A stretch of 64,000 nt of DNA, taken from Paraburkholderia kururiensis JCM 10599 = LMG 19447. Its GTDB lineage: Bacteria; Pseudomonadota; Gammaproteobacteria; Burkholderiales; Burkholderiaceae. Positions 56,665 through 64,000 of the stretch are shown here, in pieces. The stretch's first letter is position 1. Every line of letters starts with the position of its first letter. The notes beneath the pieces are model-generated. The model was not told the origin of the DNA. It ran no database searches and saw nothing but the letters and a program-made list of their open reading frames with translations. The stretch lies in NCBI RefSeq assembly GCF_003986935.1, contig NZ_RJZE01000006.1, positions 234,456 to 298,455 of the forward strand, in the 5' to 3' direction. Position numbers and translations under genes: made by a program.

Positions 56665-59181
56665 CTAGCCCGAGTAGTCCAGCAGGTGCCCCGGCTTCGT
56701 CGCAATGTCACCCGGCGTCGCGAGGTTGCCCGTTAGCTTCGAGGAGGCCGCCGACGGCTTGTCCCACGACGCGCACTTTTCGAGAATCTGTCCCGCCGTG
56801 CCGTTCTCGATCAGGTTCGGTCCGATCTTGATGTACGAGCCACCCGCGCCGATCCACACCTCCTTCTCTGCGGTCAGCACGAGCCGTCCGTTCGCGCTCG
56901 TGATCTTCAGATCCTTTAGCGCAGTGAGCGCCATCCCGTCGGTCTGCGCCTGGATTTCCACCATGCCCTTCGCCGCGAACAGCTTTATGCCCGCGTTCTG
57001 CACGAACAGACTGATCTTCTCCGCTACGCTCGCGACCAGCGACTTGCCGGCGGCAAGGTGCGTGTTCTGGCCGCTCACCACGTTCACGTGTTGGTCAGCG
57101 GTGATCTGGGCCGACTGCTGCGTGGAGACCGCCACACCAGCCGGGCTTGCCATCAGCAGCACCGGTTTCGCGAAGCCGTTCGCATTACCCGCGCCGCCGC
57201 CGGCCGTGCGCCCGCCGGATGCGTTCCCTGCCACGCTCTGCTGGGTGGCGTCGGTAAACGCCCGCAGAGCCTCCTGACCGGCCTGCAGGCTCTCGGCACG
57301 GGCCGCAACGCTTGCCTGTGACAGCGTTTCGACCAGCGACTCCGAACTCACGAGCTGCCGGCTGGCCTGCGTCGCATTCAGCGGCTGGGCGACCGACGTG
57401 GCGTGTGTCGAGACGTACAGCCCCTGACCGGCGCGGATCGCGCCATACGCGTCGGATTTCAGGTCGAAGCCATTGCCGATGAAAGCGCCGCGCGTGTTGT
57501 CCGCGTGCTGTACCAGGTACCCCAGATGCAGGTGCGACTGGCTGCTCGTCGAGTACAGGTGAATGCGGTTCTGGCCGGTGGAATCGTCGAAGAGCAACTG
57601 GTTGTAGCCGTTGCCTCCGTATTCCTTCGACCGGTGTCCCGACAGCAGCCCGTTAGTGTTCCAGACCGGCGGCGTCGAGCCGCCGTGCATTCTGCTCAGG
57701 ATGACCGGCCGGTCGCAGTCACCTTCCATGAAGCCGAGGATCACCTCATCGCCCGTACGCAGCGGAAAGTGCCCGCCCCGGCGCGATCCGGCATCAGGAA
57801 ACGCAGCGCGTATCCAGCATGACGCAGTCTCGTTCCGGCCGTTGCGGCGGTTCCACGGTAGCCACACCTTCACCCGGTTCAGTGAATCGGTGTACACCTC
57901 CTCCTTCTCCGGACCGGCGACGATGCCCGACTGTAGCTGCATAATCGGCTTCCTGTGCTCGAAGGGACTCCTGAACGCAACGCGCCGACGCTGTGCCTCG
58001 ATCTGCACCAGGAAGTGGCCTTCGCTGCCGTCCGCATGGCTCACCGTCGCGCCACGCTTCGACGTGACGGCCTGCGCAACCTCTGCACCAAGGCTGCCCG
58101 GCAGGTCCGCAATGCCGTCGAGACCAGGGAGGTTGTTGCGGATTGTCCAGTCGACCGCAAGGATCGCGAACTGGCGGTCCTGCTGCGTGCCGGCATCGTG
58201 CACAGGATGACCCTGCAGTTCGAACCAGTACCCCGGCATCGCGCTGCGCAGCCCGCCCGTGCCGTGAAAGCGCTTCATGCGCGAAAGCCGTTCCTCTAGC
58301 CGGATGCCGAGCAGCCGCTCACGCTGGTCGCGGCTCGAACCGGTATAGGCCCCGGTGTAGTCGTACACCTCGCCCTGTGCGGGTAACCCACCGTTGGCCT
58401 CGCCGACTGAACCGCTCGCCTCGTTGGTCAAGTCCTCACGCTTGTAGTTGAACGTGCGCGTGGTGAGCTGTTCGCTGTCGATCTGCAGCCGCTCGTTCCA
58501 CTGCGTGAGGCCATCCGTTTCCTCACCGATGCCACCGCGAGCAAACCAGACGGTGCGCTGGGCGAGCTGCGGCGCGTGGTACAGGTCGTCCATCAGAACG
58601 AGGGTGTGCGATTTGCCGTCGCTGGCCTGCTCGAAGTAGCCAAACAAGCCCATTTCTTCGAGGCTGCGGTGCACGAAGTTCCAGTCGTACTCGTACTGCA
58701 CACGGTTTGAATAGGACGGCAGCGAGCGGCTGAGCTGGAAACGGTAGGCGCCTTTGGCCTGCGGGTGCTCGTCGAACACGTCCGACAGAATCTGCTCGCC
58801 GCCCTGCTCCTGCCAGTCACGCATATCCCGGCGCAGGCGCAGGTAGTACATCCATGACGAGAAGCGCAGCTGGTACCAGGTCAACGGACCATCCGATCCC
58901 AGCCGGCTGAAATGGTGGACATAGCCGTGATGGGGCAGATAGCTTCCGTCGGTCTGCTGAATCCACAGCGTGACGGCCTGGCCGATCAACGCCTTGAGCT
59001 TCACGCGATCGCCACGTGCGCTGACGGCGTCGACCGTGAATTCGTAATCGCGGCCCAGCCGTGAGGAACCCTTGACCTGAAGCGGAATGAGCCAGTCTTC
59101 CCCGAGCGACGTGTCTAGCCTGATCAGCCGGTTAGCCTGCACATATCCATCGCGCATCGCCCTGTATAGCGCGCCAGTCAT
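56665..59181 (-). CDS. type VI secretion tip protein VgrG with DUF2345 extension
   Basis: The protein has 838 residues. The N-terminal gp27-like part begins near LIRLDTSLGEDWLIPLQVKG and includes GYFEQASDGKSHTLVLMDD. The gp5-like OB fold follows (NRVKVWLPWNRRN, then HFPLRTGDEVILGFMEGDCD), then the VgrG beta-needle start (YNQLLFDDSTGQNRIHLYST). Residues about 640-790 form the DUF2345 C-terminal extension, ending in a short tail (KPGHLLDYSG). VgrG trimers form the T6SS puncturing spike and carry effectors through the tail. No T6SS structural genes are in the window, so this is an orphan vgrG island that must use an apparatus encoded elsewhere. Confidence 0.95.
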   Translation of the reverse strand: MTGALYRAMRDGYVQANRLIRLDTSLGEDWLIPLQVKGSSRLGRDYEFTVDAVSARGDRVKLKALIGQAVTLWIQQTDGSYLPHHGYVHHFSRLGSDGPLTWYQLRFSSWMYYLRLRRDMRDWQEQGGEQILSDVFDEHPQAKGAYRFQLSRSLPSYSNRVQYEYDWNFVHRSLEEMGLFGYFEQASDGKSHTLVLMDDLYHAPQLAQRTVWFARGGIGEETDGLTQWNERLQIDSEQLTTRTFNYKREDLTNEASGSVGEANGGLPAQGEVYDYTGAYTGSSRDQRERLLGIRLEERLSRMKRFHGTGGLRSAMPGYWFELQGHPVHDAGTQQDRQFAILAVDWTIRNNLPGLDGIADLPGSLGAEVAQAVTSKRGATVSHADGSEGHFLVQIEAQRRRVAFRSPFEHRKPIMQLQSGIVAGPEKEEVYTDSLNRVKVWLPWNRRNGRNETASCWIRAAFPDAGSRRGGHFPLRTGDEVILGFMEGDCDRPVILSRMHGGSTPPVWNTNGLLSGHRSKEYGGNGYNQLLFDDSTGQNRIHLYSTSSQSHLHLGYLVQHADNTRGAFIGNGFDLKSDAYGAIRAGQGLYVSTHATSVAQPLNATQASRQLVSSESLVETLSQASVAARAESLQAGQEALRAFTDATQQSVAGNASGGRTAGGGAGNANGFAKPVLLMASPAGVAVSTQQSAQITADQHVNVVSGQNTHLAAGKSLVASVAEKISLFVQNAGIKLFAAKGMVEIQAQTDGMALTALKDLKITSANGRLVLTAEKEVWIGAGGSYIKIGPNLIENGTAGQILEKCASWDKPSAASSKLTGNLATPGDIATKPGHLLDYSG

Positions 59182-59410
59182 TTTTACCCCTTTTCTTTTC
59201 TTTATCGTTAAATCTTGAAATTAGTCCAGTAAAAAATACATTCCAGAAGCGAGCCTATCTTTACATCGCTGCCATTATGGCTCTTTGATCGGCGCAACCA
59301 GAGCGCATTTTAAATGCACGGCAGAAAGCCGCAATAGATGGCCTATTCAAGCGCTCCGGCTGAGAACGTAGCCATTGCATCAATCGGAGAACGGTTATCG
59401 AGAGAAGACG

Positions 59411-59721
59411 TGTGCCGATGCGGATTTCCGAAACCGATATTGGAACGTGCGTCGTCCCAAGGAGACCTTTGACGCGCGTTACGTCGTCGCCGTAAAGAAC
59501 GCCAACGGCAAGCCGGGGCACTCCCAAGCCTTCATTGGGGCATCGACAAGACAGGCGAGATCAGTCCAGACGGAATCGTGCCGGCCGTCGCGCTAAATGA
59601 CTTCTGCGACGCGGACGATTATGAGGGCCGCGGGGAGAAGTACAGCCTGGGCGCACAATGTACCGAGAACGCGGGCACCCGCGAGCGCCGTGATCGCCCG
59701 CCTGAAGCAGTTTTCCGATAG
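59411..59721 (+). pseudogene. frameshifted remnant of an unidentified protein
   Basis: One plus-strand frame reads ETFDARYVVAVKNANGKPGH and then stops making sense. After one missing base near 59533 the sequence resumes in the next frame as HWGIDKTGEISPDGIVPAVA followed by LNDFCDADDYEG. Both halves look like natural protein and join well (GHSQAF-HWGIDKTG). The 5' end is unclear, and the 3' end overlaps the antisense amj gene. I do not recognise the family. It may be the tail of an old effector or immunity gene replaced when the island changed. Confidence 0.4.
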
Positions 59722-60396
59722 CCGGCCTTCGATAACATCGTCGGTCATTACGGAAACCTGCGGGTCGATGACGACTGTCAGGACCACAGTCGCGAAGCCG
59801 TTGATGACCGATGAAAGATTAGCGCATGTCACTCTGAGCTCGGGCTTCAGATAACCGGCATACAGCGATGCGAATACGCCGACTGTCCAGATCGCCATTG
59901 CAACGACATTCAGCACGATGACCTTCCAGGACAGACCCGTATTACCTGCCAGTTGCGTAACGTTGTGGCGGGAAGGAACGCGCGCGCCGATACGCAGGTA
60001 GCTGAAGCCGGCACGGCTGAATGCGTCCAGCAGTAGACGTGGGATCGAGCGGTACATCTGAAAGTGATCGACCGCCCGGCTGAAGTACCGCTGGAACGTG
60101 GGAATCAGGAATGATCCGGCAATGGTTGCCACAGTGGCGGTCAGCAGAAACAGCCGAAAGTCGGCGAGCAATCCCCTTCCCATGTGATGCGCAATGTCCA
60201 CTTCGACGCGCTTGGCAATGAATGGCCCCTGAAAGGAATTGGCCGTCCTGGAAACCAGCGCGATGATCCCGAAAAGGGAAAACGACAAGGCGATGCGGCG
60301 CGTGCGAACGCCAGCGATCCGCACTGCATAGGCCAATGTCGCGATCACGTGGATTACGAATGTAAGCCCGCATATGGCCCAGAGTTGAGTGTCCAT
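59593..60396 (-). CDS. amj: lipid II flippase, Amj/YdaH (DUF2837) family
   Basis: The protein has 267 residues and about six membrane helices. It begins MDTQLWAICGLTFVIHVIAT and contains VRIAGVRTRRIALSFSLF and SRTANSFQGPFIAKRVE, the signature of the Amj family. B. subtilis Amj flips the peptidoglycan precursor lipid II across the inner membrane and can replace MurJ. The gene lies upstream of vgrG on the same strand (411 bp between) in an island whose effector attacks peptidoglycan. Family assignment is by motif recall and fairly firm; a protective role is speculation. Many Burkholderiales may carry amj outside T6SS islands. Confidence 0.8.
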   Translation of the reverse strand: MDTQLWAICGLTFVIHVIATLAYAVRIAGVRTRRIALSFSLFGIIALVSRTANSFQGPFIAKRVEVDIAHHMGRGLLADFRLFLLTATVATIAGSFLIPTFQRYFSRAVDHFQMYRSIPRLLLDAFSRAGFSYLRIGARVPSRHNVTQLAGNTGLSWKVIVLNVVAMAIWTVGVFASLYAGYLKPELRVTCANLSSVINGFATVVLTVVIDPQVSVMTDDVIEGRLSENCFRRAITALAGARVLGTLCAQAVLLPAALIIVRVAEVI

Positions 60397-60630
60397 GCAA
60401 TTGCGGAGCGCGTGGCGGAGCTATGAGTGTACCCGAGCAAGGTGCGGCGCGATCGCGATGATCCAGTTCGGCCGCTCCTTCTCACCATAAGCCGTTGGCC
60501 GCTGCCGGGCGCAGGCGGTAGTTACCGACCCGAAACGGCCAATCAGCTTTGCAGCTAACGGCCGTTCAGCATCAGGCTTTGGCGCTGGTAGGATTCACGT
60601 CTGGTCGGATGAATCGGAGCGATTCAGCAA

Positions 60631-61017
60631 ATGAAATTCGAGATCGAAGGGAAAGCGGAAATCATCTCGCCAACTCCACGACAGATCACCCGATCACTGC
60701 AATCGCTGCGAACTTATGGCAAATCTTCTTATGCGTCGTTGACTGACGCTCGTGGTAGCTACGTGCAGGTAGCGGGTGGCAGTACTAGTTGCATGATCGA
60801 GCGTTACGAGTTTGGTGCGCAGCGGTGGAGGGCATTCCACGACAAACCGTCACCCGTGCGCCCCGATGGCACAGTCTTGGTCTTCCGGGCGGGCAACATT
60901 CCAATGCGCTCAGATGAATGGTTCATGGCTGACCAAGTTGTCGAAGTATTTCCGGCCTTCTTCAACGGTGTCCCGTACCCACCATTTGTTCATTGGCGAC
61001 CAGCGCTGGGCCTTTAA
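60631..61017 (+). CDS. small cytoplasmic protein, Imm1-like candidate orphan immunity protein
   Basis: The protein has 128 residues with no signal peptide. SPTPRQITRSLQSL and DARGSYVQVAGGSTSCMIER recall the Imm1 family of immunity proteins (a helix, then a GSYLQVGGG-like strand). The C-terminal half is aromatic-rich (NIPMRSDEWFMADQVVEVF). It is the only plus-strand gene in the right part of the island, and no adjacent toxin is visible on its strand. Similarity is by eye; a hypothetical protein of other function is possible. The ribosome-binding site is weak (GGAGCGATT). Confidence 0.55.
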   Translation: MKFEIEGKAEIISPTPRQITRSLQSLRTYGKSSYASLTDARGSYVQVAGGSTSCMIERYEFGAQRWRAFHDKPSPVRPDGTVLVFRAGNIPMRSDEWFMADQVVEVFPAFFNGVPYPPFVHWRPALGL

Positions 61018-61140
61018 GGAACAGAAGGCAGCAGCCGGGAGGCGGGTTGGCCTAGGTCTATACCTCAGTACTGTCGTCGATTCGAAGCTAGAATTCGAAT
61101 AACCAAAGCTGGCTGACGGCCAGCGTGCATGTACCAGAGG

Positions 61141-61503
61141 TCATGGCGGAGCAGGATACGGTTCGCCGTCATCACCTTGAACTTTCGCTCTCATCCCCCT
61201 AGCGATATCCTCAAGCTTGCGAACCGCTTCGACCGTCGGATCCTTTGTGTAGAGCTCACCCAGCTCCACGTTGTACCAAAGCGGGAACGCTGCGCTTCTG
61301 ACTGTAACGAGAAAGTCTGTCGGACCGTTCGCAGGATCATTCACTACTTGCGGGTCGCCACGGACGTATGCCTTCCATTGCTCGAGTGTGATCCTCGGGC
61401 CCGTTGTGTCCGCCCAAAACGACTTCCGGGTGATGTGAACGTCGTACCCGGCCCAAGCATGGCTGCCGGCCATGAAGGCAAGCAGTGCAATCGTAATGCG
61501 CAT
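61141..61503 (-). CDS. small exported protein of unknown function
   Basis: The protein has 120 residues. The signal peptide MRITIALLAFMAGSHAWA is cleaved before GYDVHITRKSFWAD. The mature part is about 100 residues without Cys, contains LEQWKAYVRGDPQVVNDPAN and FPLWYNVELGELYTKDPT, and ends in a charged tail. I do not recognise the family. Size, periplasmic targeting and place in a T6SS island suggest an immunity protein, but no toxin partner is adjacent. Confidence 0.7.
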   Translation of the reverse strand: MRITIALLAFMAGSHAWAGYDVHITRKSFWADTTGPRITLEQWKAYVRGDPQVVNDPANGPTDFLVTVRSAAFPLWYNVELGELYTKDPTVEAVRKLEDIARGMRAKVQGDDGEPYPAPP

Positions 61504-61629
61504 TTACCTGCAACCCACCGTTCTAACATTGTCTGAATTGTCGGCGATCTCCAGCCGTCCGTCGACCAGCCGTTTTTGGCCGCTCCGACACCGTCGTCAC
61601 ACATCGCGCGCACCCGCTTCACCACATGC

Positions 61630-62007
61630 TTACGGCCGCGGCAGCGAGCGATCGGCTTTGCAACGCTTTAGTGGAAGCGCCTTTGCCGAATAGATCCGTA
61701 CGACGTCACCTGTGCCCTTGTCGACTTCCATATCGATGCAGGCGCATCCGTGGCCGTGCCCGCCCGCATTGGTGACGACCCAATCATGCGTGGTCGTGTC
61801 AGGCAGATCATCGAACCCGGGTACCGGCCTCCCGCCCATAACAGATAGAGTCCAACTTCCATCCTTGTCGTCAAGCCACCAGTTTGCGGGCGTCGGGTTC
61901 TGTAACCAGCCACAGCGATTTTCTCGAATCCCTGCAACCGAACAAGTACAAAAGGATGCCGCCAAAATGCAAACGAAAAACGGGCACACTACCCGACTAG
62001 CATTCAT
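61630..62007 (-). CDS. DUF4087-family exported protein
   Basis: The protein has 125 residues from the ATG at 62007. A Cys-rich signal segment (VVCPFFVCILAASFCTCSVA) precedes RENRCGWLQNPTPANWWLDD, then TLSVMGGRPVPGFDDLPD and GGHGHGCACIDMEVDKGTG. These match DUF4087, a family of small secreted proteins seen in T6SS loci of beta- and gamma-proteobacteria. Function is unknown; immunity or envelope stress roles are possible. It lies 14 bp after the next upstream gene, so they are probably cotranscribed. No clear Shine-Dalgarno site is seen. Confidence 0.72.
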   Translation of the reverse strand: MNASRVVCPFFVCILAASFCTCSVAGIRENRCGWLQNPTPANWWLDDKDGSWTLSVMGGRPVPGFDDLPDTTTHDWVVTNAGGHGHGCACIDMEVDKGTGDVVRIYSAKALPLKRCKADRSLPRP

Positions 62008-62021
62008 AACAAGGTGAAGAT

Positions 62022-62780
62022 TTATGGTTCGACTGCAACGTCCCGGTCGTCGCCCATCCCATGATAACCGCCCTGAAACATGACGGTCACATGGCGGGGG
62101 GTACCCGCACGATAAACGTTTCCGAAGATAGGGGTGGACACGACGCCCGTGCCACAGGGAAATTTCATTTCCTTGTCGATTCGTCCACTTCTGAGATTGA
62201 CGAGTCGCAAGCGGGCCATTGACAGCGGGCAATCCTTGGAAGAATCATAGACACCGAGCAATAGATGATTTTTTGTGTGATACCACATTGGGACTTCAAC
62301 GACACCGTCTAATCGAACAGGCTGCAGGCCGGTGTCGTTGAGACTTCCGACCTGATGGAGCGCGATCGGTAGAACGCGTTTGTCGTCGCGCCACTCGCCG
62401 GATGCCCCAGTACCAATTATTTTCAACGTTATAGGGCAAGGGACGGGGTGCGTTGCCGAAGCGGCCGGCACGGTGGGTGAATCTGCCGAGGAAGTTGGCG
62501 CGTTTGCTTCGCACAACTGTATCGTTCCATCGGGTTGGCGTTTCCCTTGCAACGGAATCGGAATGCGGTGGGTATCGTAATAGTAACTGCCGTCGACGCG
62601 CCGCTGTCCTGGCTCGTCACGGTGGACATCATCGTAGGTCTGCAACGACACATGAATAGGCAGGCTACCGATCGTGCCGGCGTAGTTGTCAATGTCGTAC
62701 CATCCAGCAAGTGCCAACGAGGTCGCGGCCAGGAAAAACACGCATAGAGCAAGGCGAGCGAGATTTCGTTTGTTCTTCAT
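62022..62780 (-). CDS. exported protein of unknown function
   Basis: The protein has 252 residues from the ATG at 62780. The signal peptide MKNKRNLARLALCVFFLAAT is cleaved near ALA before GWYDIDNYAGTIG. The mature protein is beta-rich, with YYYDTHRIPIPLQGKRQPDG, two Cys pairs and QGGYHGMGDDRDVAVEP at the C-terminus. I do not recognise a named family. It forms a tight pair with the DUF4087 gene downstream (14 bp). The frame continues upstream to 62990, but that part precedes the signal peptide and is not believed. Confidence 0.7.
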   Translation of the reverse strand: MKNKRNLARLALCVFFLAATSLALAGWYDIDNYAGTIGSLPIHVSLQTYDDVHRDEPGQRRVDGSYYYDTHRIPIPLQGKRQPDGTIQLCEANAPTSSADSPTVPAASATHPVPCPITLKIIGTGASGEWRDDKRVLPIALHQVGSLNDTGLQPVRLDGVVEVPMWYHTKNHLLLGVYDSSKDCPLSMARLRLVNLRSGRIDKEMKFPCGTGVVSTPIFGNVYRAGTPRHVTVMFQGGYHGMGDDRDVAVEP

Positions 62781-62952
62781 CAGTTGCTTTCGATTCCCAC
62801 CAACGGTAAGTCTGTGGATTGTCGACGATTCTAGCCACGCTGTCGAAAGTCGCAAGATAGCCGAGCTTGACCCAACGATGATACGCGCGCAGCACTGCCG
62901 GAAAACGCAACGCCGAAGACAGCCGCCGACCCGGAAGAGACCTTCGAGCCTG
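62689..62952 (-). other. open frame overlapping the previous gene, possible decayed gene end
   Basis: A minus-strand frame is open for about 87 codons between a TAG (62953-62955) and a TGA at 62689. Its middle (RAYHRWVKLGYLATFDSVAR, then IVDNPQTYRWWESKATDE) reads like natural protein, whereas the part inside the neighbouring gene does not. It may be the broken 3' end of an older gene. No start or family can be assigned. Confidence 0.2.
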
Positions 62953-63059
62953 CTAATAGCGGCCATTTGCACCTCGTAGGTAGCCACCACCTAAATCGGG
63001 CGGTCGGCAACCGCTAAGCGGAAACAATGAAGTATCTGTCACCGTCGAAATTCGTTGCG

Positions 63060-63620
63060 TCACTCATTGACCGCTGGTCGCTCTCCGTCCCGGTTCAAGC
63101 ATACTGACGAGTCACTGTGAACCACGGAAAGGCCGGGATTGATCTGAAAAGGTGAGGAGATAGGCACAGTTGCTATAATTTGAGTCTTATCATTCGCTAG
63201 TTCCCAAGTGTAATCCAGCTCGCGGGAAACGAAGGCACCCATCTTTGTTTTTATCGATTTATCTTGCGCTGACAGCACCGGACTTCCGTGTTGTTTCACG
63301 AGATCAAATTGCAAATCAATTAACTTTGTCGGAGTGAATGATTCCGTTTTCAAAACACTAGTTAGGCGATCGTCACAGAATCGCAAGATGAATATTGATG
63401 CTTGACCATTGACAGGATCGAATCGTGCAACGGTTGTCGCATCACCAGACTGTGAAATGCTTCCACCGCCTGATCGCGCAGTCTGCTCGATCTCAGCTTT
63501 AAGTGTTCCACTTTTAAAGCCCCACTCGTCGAACGCGAGACACTTCGGCGCTATAGAAAGAAAAAAGAGCGAAATCGTAATCGAAGTCAAAAAACGAAGA
63601 CCACGCATCAAGTTTTTCAT
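63060..63620 (-). CDS. exported protein of unknown function
   Basis: The protein has 186 residues. A signal peptide (about residues 1-29, ending PKCLA before FDEWGFKSG) precedes a periplasmic domain with QTARSGGGSISQSGDATTVA, ILRFCDDRLTSVLK and a single later Cys (SSVCLNRDGE) that could pair with the first. I do not recognise the family. The start overlaps the stop of the upstream gene by 4 nt (ATGA), so the two are coupled. Lower GC than the core genes suggests transfer. Confidence 0.7.
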   Translation of the reverse strand: MKNLMRGLRFLTSITISLFFLSIAPKCLAFDEWGFKSGTLKAEIEQTARSGGGSISQSGDATTVARFDPVNGQASIFILRFCDDRLTSVLKTESFTPTKLIDLQFDLVKQHGSPVLSAQDKSIKTKMGAFVSRELDYTWELANDKTQIIATVPISSPFQINPGLSVVHSDSSVCLNRDGERPAVNE

Positions 63621-63913
63621 GTTCTGTTGTTCTCTCTCACTATTTTTGTCTTACGACAGCCATCCGCCAATTCTTTAACAGCAGATTTGTTCTTCCCTGC
63701 GCGACGGGTCACCTCCGTTAGTCCAAGCGCGGGCCACGATCCGCTGAAGTGTGGTTCAGTCAGCGAGTGCTTATGGCCGTTACTCTCAAATTTCCCCAAG
63801 CTACCGAGGATGCTCATAAGCAAAAAAGCGGCGAGTAGTAATCCGAGCAAAACATAAATCAACAGAAATTTGAGAGCAATCGTCAAGAGTGGTGTACGCG
63901 GGTCAGGCGGCAT
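63617..63913 (-). CDS. small membrane protein of unknown function
   Basis: The protein has 98 residues. One long hydrophobic segment (about residues 10-37, TIALKFLLIYVLLGLLLAAF and on) is followed by a polar 60-residue C-terminal part rich in Lys, Ser and His. It is coupled on both sides: its ATG lies 2 nt from the stop of the edge-truncated gene upstream, and its stop overlaps the start of the exported protein gene by 4 nt. I do not recognise the family. It could be a membrane immunity protein. Confidence 0.65.
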   Translation of the reverse strand: MPPDPRTPLLTIALKFLLIYVLLGLLLAAFLLMSILGSLGKFESNGHKHSLTEPHFSGSWPALGLTEVTRRAGKNKSAVKELADGCRKTKIVRENNRT

Positions 63914-63915
63914 GA

Positions 63916-64000
63916 TCAGGCGGCCAGCGCTTGAGGAGCCGGTGTGCTTTCAATCACCGGAGTGCCGTCCTTGAAGGGAATGCCCTTCAGGAGCGGCTCG
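63916..64000 (-). CDS. C-terminal end of a protein running off the right edge
   Basis: The minus-strand frame reads EPLLKGIPFKDGTPVIESTP and ends APQALAA with a TGA at 63918-63916. It is open to the window edge and is followed 2 nt later by the start of the 98-residue membrane protein gene. Such tight spacing supports a real gene end. Its position at the head of a row of small envelope proteins makes an effector or T6SS cargo protein plausible, but the visible 27 residues do not show a family. Confidence 0.55.
   Translation of the reverse strand, partial: EPLLKGIPFKDGTPVIESTPAPQALAA

Noticed and set aside
59261..59527. 88-codon minus-strand frame upstream of vgrG
   Set aside because: It is antisense to the better-looking frameshifted remnant and has no recognisable feature.

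Overview
The window is a high-GC chromosomal segment of a Burkholderiales bacterium of the Burkholderia/Paraburkholderia/Caballeronia/Trinickia type. This rests on a trimeric porin ending in Phe, the yicC-gmk-rpoZ-spoT order, a glucokinase fused to an RpiR/HexR-type regulator beside zwf and pgl, a sugar ABC operon, the minCDE cluster, hemL-ribD-ribE and a VgrG with a DUF2345 tail. No species call is attempted.

Positions 1-3000 hold a cold-shock gene with a clear promoter and long leader, a candidate multi-hairpin small RNA on the minus strand, and a porin. Positions 3000-11950 are housekeeping: greB, twin tRNA-Arg(ACG) genes each with its own terminator, a NinX-like gene, spoT, rpoZ, gmk and yicC on the minus strand, then the overlapping rph-rdgB-hemW operon and tRNA-Ser(TGA). 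Positions 12000-24900 hold two MFS transporters, small membrane proteins, a TonB-domain lipoprotein, waaC, a ClC antiporter, minCDE, a GNAT acetyltransferase, map, and a NYN/OST-HTH protein. A 24-bp-arm perfect palindrome lies between map and the NYN gene. At 25195-25555 there is a collapsed trimeric autotransporter pseudogene, then tRNA-Ser(CGA), serS and rarA.

Positions 29221-36965 carry a CytX-like permease, lolA-ftsK, trxB, a Smr protein and a TRIC-type channel. Positions 37064-46132 form a glucose uptake and catabolism block: an ABC importer (minus strand) divergent from zwf-pgl-glk/hexR (plus strand). A perfect match to the HexR operator sits inside the zwf promoter, so the encoded kinase-repressor fusion probably controls its own operon. 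A Bcr/CflA exporter, an EVE-like protein, hemL, ribD and ribE follow.

The core backbone stops after ribE (51558). The rest is accessory: a repeat-bearing junction, an IS3-family element with a frameshifted transposase, and a type VI secretion (T6SS) vgrG island on the minus strand. The island holds vgrG, a 904-residue putative cell-wall-degrading effector (degenerate M23 fold, SH3-like region, EF-hand loop, lambda-R/GH104-like lytic transglycosylase), a candidate lipoprotein immunity gene and a PAAR protein. Upstream lie an Amj-type lipid II flippase gene, a frameshifted remnant, an Imm1-like orphan, and a run of small exported proteins in visibly lower-GC DNA reaching the right edge. This island is the most interesting part of the window.
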